Assembly: GCA_022425585.1 (NCBI GenBank)
Contig: JAKMFF010000154.1
Location: 1-6,155, forward strand
From: Candidatus Poseidoniaceae archaeon
GTDB taxonomy: Archaea > Thermoplasmatota > Poseidoniia > Poseidoniales > Poseidoniaceae
Length of the DNA: 6,155 nucleotides
Direction of reading: 5' to 3'
Shown here: positions 1 to 3,891 of the stretch, piece by piece
How the letters are laid out: each line of letters begins with the position of its first letter
Position numbering within the stretch: position 1 is the stretch's first letter
Made by a program: the position numbers and the translations under genes
Notes under the pieces: generated by a model
What the model was told of the DNA's origin: nothing
Database searches by the model: none
Seen by the model: the letters and a program-made list of their open reading frames with translations, nothing else

Positions 1-1174
1 CTTCATCAATGCGTGCAAGAATCTCTTCTTCTGACCAAGTTCTTTCACCGCCACCGATAATTTCACCATATCCTTCAGGCGCCAGTAGGTCGTGACACAA
101 AACATAATTCTCATCATCTGGGTCAACTCGGTGATAAAATGGCTTAGCGATTTTAGGATAATGAGTTAGGAAATGCGGTACATCAAAATCCTGGGTCAAA
201 ACCTTCTCCTTAGAATAATCAAGATCTTGCCCCCATTCAATTTCAACACCCATGCCCTGAAGAGTTTCTACAGCCTCATCATATCTTATTCTTGGGAACT
301 TTGAGTCAGCGTAACGGGCAATAGTATCTAGGTCTCGGTCTAGTGATGCTAATTCTGCACTCCTTTCTTCCAATAGTGTTGTGGCAATTTTTCTAACCAC
401 ACCCTCACCATAATTCATTATTTCTTGATTATTAGCCCATGCAACTTCCATTTCAGCGTGCCAAAACTCAGTCAAGTGTCTCCTAGTACGAGATTTTTCA
501 GCTCTAAATGACGGAGCAATAGTGTAGAGTCTCTCAAGGGCAGGCATGGCTGCTTCAGCATATAATTGCCATGACTGGGTAAGATAGGCTTTCCTTTCAG
601 GATTCTTTTCGGTTGGGAAGTATGGTACTTCAAACAGTGTTGATCCACCCTCAACAGCTCCTGCAACAAAATTAGGGGCTTGATATTCAATGAAGTCTTG
701 GTTTCTAAAGTATGAGTGAATTGCACCAAAGACCGAACTTCTAATTTTCAGCATAGTGGTCATCCTTGATGTTCGAAGATACAAATGGCGGTTATCTAAG
801 AGAAACTCTGTTTCGCCGCCATCCGCAGCAGCCATTGCCGATTCGGTAATTGGGAATGGAGTCTTTGGGTTAACTGGACCAATAATTTCTACTGATTGAA
901 TTACTAATTCATATCCGCCATCAGCCCTTTCATCAGGATTTACTACTCCGTTGATTATGATTGATGATTCGATTAATGCAGATTTTAGTTGCTCAAAAGC
1001 ATCTTCTCCCAAAGTATCCTTTTTGCCAACGCACTGGATAGAACCAGTAGAGTCTCTAAGTACTAAAAAGCGGATTTTATTAGAGCCCCGGGAACGCTTT
1101 ACCCAACCTTTTAATTCAATATTTTGACCATCAAATTTACCATTAAGTACATCCGAAATCCAAATTGTCTTCAT
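1..1174 (-). CDS. asnS: Asparaginyl-tRNA synthetase, archaeal type (partial, C-terminus missing)
   Basis: Charges tRNA-Asn with asparagine in the cytoplasm (class IIb aminoacyl-tRNA synthetase). The frame reads without a stop for 391 codons to the left edge. Residues 1-100 form the OB-fold anticodon-binding domain (LKGWVKRSRG, RFLVLRDSTG). The catalytic core follows: motif 1 near 153-170, AYLTQSWQLYAE at 197-208, and motif 2 at 222-247 (SFRAEKSRTRRHLTEFWH). The TEFWHAEMEVAW wording is that of archaeal/eukaryotic AsnRS rather than AspRS, which is the closest alternative. GYGEIIGGGER at 368-378 is also typical. The family is about 430 residues, so roughly 40-45 residues with motif 3 lie outside the window. 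The start is the ATG at 1172-1174, with a GGTGAGG sequence at 1177-1183 just upstream, the only good Shine-Dalgarno-like site in the window. It is divergent from the carbamate kinase gene. Confidence 0.93.
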   Translation of the reverse strand, partial: MKTIWISDVLNGKFDGQNIELKGWVKRSRGSNKIRFLVLRDSTGSIQCVGKKDTLGEDAFEQLKSALIESSIIINGVVNPDERADGGYELVIQSVEIIGPVNPKTPFPITESAMAAADGGETEFLLDNRHLYLRTSRMTTMLKIRSSVFGAIHSYFRNQDFIEYQAPNFVAGAVEGGSTLFEVPYFPTEKNPERKAYLTQSWQLYAEAAMPALERLYTIAPSFRAEKSRTRRHLTEFWHAEMEVAWANNQEIMNYGEGVVRKIATTLLEERSAELASLDRDLDTIARYADSKFPRIRYDEAVETLQGMGVEIEWGQDLDYSKEKVLTQDFDVPHFLTHYPKIAKPFYHRVDPDDENYVLCHDLLAPEGYGEIIGGGERTWSEEEILARIDE

Positions 1175-1176
1175 AT

Positions 1177-1183
1177 CCTCACC
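1177..1183 (-). promoter_or_regulatory. Shine-Dalgarno-like site of asnS
   Basis: Read on the minus strand this is GGTGAGG, ending 2 nt before the asnS ATG, with the GGTGA core 4 nt away. GGTGA matches the archaeal 16S rRNA tail complement. It supports the chosen asnS start. The spacing is short, so the assignment is probable rather than certain. Confidence 0.5.
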
Positions 1184-1306
1184 AGTACTCCGTATAATGT
1201 CCGGTAATTGAAATTCACCCTTCAACTTACCAACATAGATTCAAAATCACTGTTTGATTGTTTAATTGACAGAAAACATCAAACTAGTCATTAGTAAGCA
1301 CATCTC

Positions 1307-2218
1307 ATGCAGAAGGTAGTAGTCTATGCAATAGGTGGTAATGCATTACAAAATCCATCTTCAACAAAATCGGGTGAAGCCGAGGAAACTCTAGCGAAAG
1401 TTATGAGTGATGTTGTTGACTTACTAGAATCCGGTTGGAGTGTTATTCTTACCCATGGAAATGGACCACAAGTGGGTCACTTGATGCAATTAGACGAAAA
1501 GTTCTCACACACTATGGATGATTGGGTTTCAGCAACCCAAGGGATGATTGGTCACTCTTTAGCGTTAAATCTTGATTCTATTTTGATGAAGAGACGACGA
1601 CCTGAAAGAACGGTTTGTATCATCACTAGGGTTGAAGTTGACGTCAATGATGCTGGATTTCAATTGCCAACAAAACCAGTAGGTCCTGTCTTGTCTGATA
1701 GTGTTGTAATGAGTGCTGACTGGGATATCGCTGAAACAGCTAACGGGCCAAGAAGGGTTGTTGCGAGTCCTTTACCCATGAATGTATTAGACATTGAAGT
1801 AATTAAAAAATTAGTTGAACTGCGAGCCGTAGTTATCTGTGGTGGTGGTGGAGGGATTCCAGTAGTGAAGCGAGAAAACCACTATATTGGTGTTCCCGCA
1901 GTGATTGATAAAGATCGACTATCGTCACTGATAGCGATAAAATTAAACGCTGATGCATTGATAATTTCCACAGCAGTTGATTCTGTCAAAACAGGTTTTG
2001 GTACAACTGAAGAAAAATCACACCGTCTTCTTACCCTTGACCAATGTGAGGATTATATGTCTCAAGGAGAGTTTCCCAAAGGGTCAATGGGCCCTAAAAT
2101 TGGAAGTTTAATGGAAGCTTGTTTGCATAATCCTAATTTAACTGCGATATTATGTCAACCAGGTGATGCTTTGAAGTCCCTCAAAGGGGAAAATGGGACA
2201 ACAATAGTGGCAAAATAA
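1307..2218 (+). CDS. arcC: Carbamate kinase
   Basis: Complete 303-residue amino-acid-kinase-fold enzyme. It interconverts carbamoyl phosphate + ADP and carbamate + ATP in the cytoplasm, usually making ATP at the end of arginine, agmatine or purine/allantoin breakdown. Visible motifs are AIGGNAL (8-14), THGNGPQVG (49-57), QLPTKPVGP (119-127), CGGGGGIPV (178-186), PAVIDKDR (197-204) and GEFPKGSMGPKIG (254-266). The three lysines expected from the Enterococcus enzyme sit in these motifs (K123, K202, K264). Length is close to the usual ~310. The start ATG has no Shine-Dalgarno sequence. TTTAATT at 1261-1267 is a weak TATA candidate. No arginine deiminase or ornithine/putrescine carbamoyltransferase gene is visible nearby, so the source of carbamoyl phosphate cannot be read from context. 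sodN follows after 39 nt on the same strand, but the functions do not obviously connect. Confidence 0.93.
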   Translation: MQKVVVYAIGGNALQNPSSTKSGEAEETLAKVMSDVVDLLESGWSVILTHGNGPQVGHLMQLDEKFSHTMDDWVSATQGMIGHSLALNLDSILMKRRRPERTVCIITRVEVDVNDAGFQLPTKPVGPVLSDSVVMSADWDIAETANGPRRVVASPLPMNVLDIEVIKKLVELRAVVICGGGGGIPVVKRENHYIGVPAVIDKDRLSSLIAIKLNADALIISTAVDSVKTGFGTTEEKSHRLLTLDQCEDYMSQGEFPKGSMGPKIGSLMEACLHNPNLTAILCQPGDALKSLKGENGTTIVAK

Positions 2219-2224
2219 AACCAC

Positions 2225-2236
2225 ATATTGATAAAT
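2225..2236 (+). promoter_or_regulatory. Candidate TATA-box promoter for sodN-sodX
   Basis: The AT-rich run ATATTGATAAAT is centred about 27 nt upstream of the ATG at 2258. That is the distance expected for an archaeal TATA box driving a leaderless transcript that starts at or near this ATG. The site lies in the 39-nt gap after the carbamate kinase, and there is no Shine-Dalgarno sequence before the ATG. This is inferred from position and composition only; read-through from the upstream gene is the alternative. Confidence 0.3.
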
Positions 2237-2257
2237 CGATGACTGTTGGTTCGGCTC

Positions 2258-2692
2258 ATGACAGCAATAGAAGCAAACGCTCACTGTGATGGACCATGTG
2301 GGGTATATGACCCAGCCAGTGCAAGAGTAGCAGCAGAAGCAGTACAATCAATGACCAAAAAGATGCTAACTTTAGCAGCAAACCATTCCACGGATTGTGG
2401 TACGGCAGCATATATCAACACCATGAGTCGTTATGCAGCAATTAAAGAAGAGGAAGCACACAAGTGCAAAGAAGAATTACTGGTACTTTGGACTGACTTT
2501 TTCAAACCACAACACTTGGAAGAAAACCCAGATATTCATACTATCTTTTGGCAAGCTGCAAAACTGTGCAGTGCATGTAAAGTTGAGGTTTCCTCAGAAC
2601 ATGCTCAAGAACTTATGGACGCAGTCGAACAAATTCACCATATGTTTTGGAAAGTAAAGGGACGCGATGTCCCTTGGATTCGCGCAAGTTGA
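2258..2692 (+). CDS. sodN: Nickel superoxide dismutase precursor
   Basis: Converts superoxide to hydrogen peroxide and oxygen using a Ni(II)/Ni(III) centre. The product has 144 residues. The nickel hook HCDGPCGVYDP starts at H9, so the ligands His1, Cys2 and Cys6 and the gate residue Tyr9 of the mature enzyme correspond to H9, C10, C14 and Y17. In this family the residues before His must be removed to free the N-terminal amine that binds nickel, leaving here a mature chain of about 136 residues. The four-helix body is recognisable from VLWTDFFKPQHLE (76-88) and the C-terminal MFWKVKG. Compared with the 117-residue Streptomyces enzyme it is longer, like the marine cyanobacterial form. It carries extra cysteines at 47, 70, 104 and 107, the last two as CSAC. 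The start is ATG 2258, giving an 8-residue propeptide (MTAIEANA). A TTG at 2246 would add 4 residues. The probable protease gene sodX follows directly. Confidence 0.95.
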   Translation: MTAIEANAHCDGPCGVYDPASARVAAEAVQSMTKKMLTLAANHSTDCGTAAYINTMSRYAAIKEEEAHKCKEELLVLWTDFFKPQHLEENPDIHTIFWQAAKLCSACKVEVSSEHAQELMDAVEQIHHMFWKVKGRDVPWIRAS

Positions 2693-2696
2693 TTTT

Positions 2697-2981
2697 ATGG
2701 AGCAATTATCTGTCACCGTTCGAGGTGATAGTATGTGGCCGACCCTGAAAAGCGGCGATGTCATTAGTTGTCGAACCTATACTGGAGAAGCATTATTGCC
2801 TAAGCAAATTATTGTATTTCCCAGTCCATTTGACTCAACAAGTATTTTGATAAAACGCATCAAGTCAGTTGAAAATCAACTGTTATTCGTTGAAGGTGAT
2901 AATCCAGATCCCACCGCAAGTAGTGATTCACATAATTTTGGTAAAATCAATTCTTCAACAGTAATTGCAGTATTTGATTAG
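2697..2981 (+). CDS. sodX: SodX-like S26 peptidase, putative Ni-SOD maturation protease
   Basis: Small signal-peptidase-I-like serine protease of 94 residues. It probably cuts the SodN propeptide so that His1 becomes the N-terminus; this role is inferred from the well-known sodN-sodX pairing. RGDSMWPTLKSGD (9-21) holds the nucleophile S12 in the SMxPTL box. LIKRIK (51-56) holds the presumed general-base K53. GDNPDPTASSDSHNFG (67-82) matches the conserved third box. No transmembrane helix is visible, unlike classical signal peptidases, so it should act in the cytoplasm. The chosen ATG lies 4 nt after the sodN stop, and the sequence before RGDSM then has normal length. An ATG at 2667, overlapping sodN, would add ten residues (MSLGFAQVDF) with no family look. 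There is no Shine-Dalgarno sequence, so translation is probably coupled to sodN. The stop codon touches the 3' end of the opposing tRNA gene. Confidence 0.88.
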   Translation: MEQLSVTVRGDSMWPTLKSGDVISCRTYTGEALLPKQIIVFPSPFDSTSILIKRIKSVENQLLFVEGDNPDPTASSDSHNFGKINSSTVIAVFD

Positions 2982-3055
2982 CGGGCCTGACGGGGTTCGA
3001 ACCCGCGACCGACGGATTAAGAGTCCGTCGCTCTACCTGACTAAGCTACAGGCCC
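2982..3055 (-). tRNA. tRNA-Lys (anticodon CTT)
   Basis: Full cloverleaf of 74 nt on the minus strand. The acceptor stem GGGCCTG pairs perfectly with CAGGCCC and discriminator G follows. The D arm is GCTT/GAGC with AGTCAGGTA in the loop. The anticodon stem ACGGA/TCCGT encloses the loop CTCTTAA, giving anticodon CTT for the lysine codon AAG. The T arm GCGGG/CCCGT encloses TTCGAAC, with one G-U pair at the base. No intron is present. The CCA end is not encoded (genomic sequence continues CTAA), so it must be added after transcription, as is usual in archaea. It lies between and antisense to the sodX end, and downstream of rpiA on the same strand. Confidence 0.97.
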
Positions 3056-3076
3056 ACTCCGCCCTGCCGCAGGTCG

Positions 3077-3084
3077 TATTTAAT
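3077..3084 (-). promoter_or_regulatory. TATA-like box of tRNA-Lys
   Basis: Minus-strand ATTAAATA, centred about 25-26 nt before the first base of the mature tRNA. This matches the archaeal TATA-box spacing for a transcript starting at or very near the tRNA 5' end. It stands in an otherwise GC-rich 47-nt gap after the rpiA stop, so the tRNA probably has its own promoter rather than depending on rpiA read-through. Confidence 0.5.
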
Positions 3085-3102
3085 TTTTCATTGAACATTG
3101 GT

Positions 3103-3810
3103 CTATTCAACCAATCGTCCGTTTTGGTTAACCAGTAACTCTACGCCATTGTTATTTGCTAGAATTACAGCATCACACATTTCATTGAACAATCCAACTT
3201 GTACTACTCCGGCAATCTTTAGCACATCCATTTCGGTCTCACAAGGATTGCTCAAATTTGGCCCGCAATGAGCATCAGCAATGTAATTGCCATTATCGGT
3301 AATTACCGGATTATCGCCTGACATTCGGCAATTAACTCGACAATCCAACAATCTAGCAAGTTGTCTAATAGTTGCTTCAAATGAAAATGGTGTAATCTCT
3401 ATTGGTAGGGGAAATGCTCCTAAGACGTTTACTTGTTTTCTGTGGTCTGCGACAACAACCATTGCTTTTGATTCTTGCGCGACTATCTTTTCTCTTAGTA
3501 AAGCAGCACCTCCGCCTTTAATCAAATTAAACTGTGGATCAAACTCATCTGCGCCGTCAATTACAATGTCTAAATGTGTGCAGTCTGATAGTTCAACAAG
3601 AGGTATTCCTACTTCAATAGCCAGTTTTTGAGTTGCTAGCGATGTTGGGACTCCAACTATTTCTATGCCTTCTTCTGAAATCATTCTGCCTAATTCAATG
3701 ACAGTATATTTTACTGTTGAACCAGTCCCTAAGCCAACCTTCATACCAGATTCAACATATTTACATGCTGCGATTCCGGCTTGCTGTTTGAGTTGTTCAA
3801 CCTTGTCCAT
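3103..3810 (-). CDS. rpiA: Ribose-5-phosphate isomerase A
   Basis: Interconverts ribose 5-phosphate and ribulose 5-phosphate in the cytoplasm, supplying ribose phosphate for nucleotides and histidine. The complete 235-residue protein is of normal family length (about 220-235). The phosphate loop GLGTGST is at 26-32, IDGADE at 84-89, KGGGAALLREK at 98-108 and ADHRK at 121-125. D85, D88, K98, E107 and K125 each sit exactly four positions after the E. coli active-site residues D81, D84, K94, E103 and K121, so the catalytic set is intact. The ATG at 3808-3810 has no Shine-Dalgarno sequence. The gene is divergent from the large surface-protein gene across a 77-nt spacer, and tRNA-Lys follows 47 nt after its stop on the same strand. 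Confidence 0.97.
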   Translation of the reverse strand: MDKVEQLKQQAGIAACKYVESGMKVGLGTGSTVKYTVIELGRMISEEGIEIVGVPTSLATQKLAIEVGIPLVELSDCTHLDIVIDGADEFDPQFNLIKGGGAALLREKIVAQESKAMVVVADHRKQVNVLGAFPLPIEITPFSFEATIRQLARLLDCRVNCRMSGDNPVITDNGNYIADAHCGPNLSNPCETEMDVLKIAGVVQVGLFNEMCDAVILANNNGVELLVNQNGRLVE

Positions 3811-3828
3811 GGTTGTTGACTAATTAGC

Positions 3829-3856
3829 AGGCTATTGAGTATTGCGTTAGGCTATT
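3829..3856. repeat. Direct repeat AGGCTATT x2 in divergent spacer
   Basis: AGGCTATT occurs at 3829-3836 and again at 3849-3856, exactly 20 bp apart, or about two helical turns. Both copies lie in the 77-nt spacer between rpiA (minus) and the large secreted protein gene (plus). A repeated 8-mer is uncommon in so short a spacer, and same-face spacing is compatible with a regulator binding site. No regulator is identified and chance remains possible. Confidence 0.35.
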
Positions 3857-3867
3857 TTCATCATTTT

Positions 3868-3891
3868 ATGGAGAAAGGTTTTGACCTGTGA
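3868..3891 (+). other. Possible 7-codon upstream ORF before the surface-protein gene
   Basis: ATG at 3868 opens a seven-residue frame (MEKGFDL) ending in TGA at 3889-3891. This stop overlaps the GTG start candidate of the large gene in the four bases GTGA. It could be a leader peptide coupled to the main frame, or only a chance ATG upstream of the true promoter. No Shine-Dalgarno sequence precedes it. I do not regard it as a proven gene. Confidence 0.2.

Noticed and set aside
472..729. 85-residue open frame on the minus strand
   Set aside because: It lies inside asnS in another frame; the asnS frame carries clear synthetase motifs across the same bases and this frame has no family features.
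1252..1284. Inverted repeat GTTTGAT / ATCAAAC flanking a weak TATA-like sequence upstream of the carbamate kinase
   Set aside because: Seven-base arms with a 19-nt gap are expected about once in every two spacers of this size by chance, so an operator cannot be claimed.
1839..1856. GGTGGTGG-rich run resembling a microsatellite
   Set aside because: It encodes the conserved glycine run (GGGGGIPV) of carbamate kinase and is explained by the protein.
2150..2347. Cys-rich 65-residue open frame on the minus strand
   Set aside because: Antisense to the end of the carbamate kinase and the start of sodN; its cysteines come from the reverse complement of GCA/ACA-type codons.
2433..2657. 74-residue open frame on the plus strand
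   Set aside because: Out-of-frame shadow within sodN, which has unmistakable motifs.
3064..3072. CTGCCGCAG small hairpin between rpiA and tRNA-Lys
   Set aside because: Four-base arms around one base, with no T-run after it; too weak to call a terminator.
3287..3631. 114-residue open frame on the plus strand
   Set aside because: Antisense to rpiA, whose active-site residues are all in place; no recognisable features.
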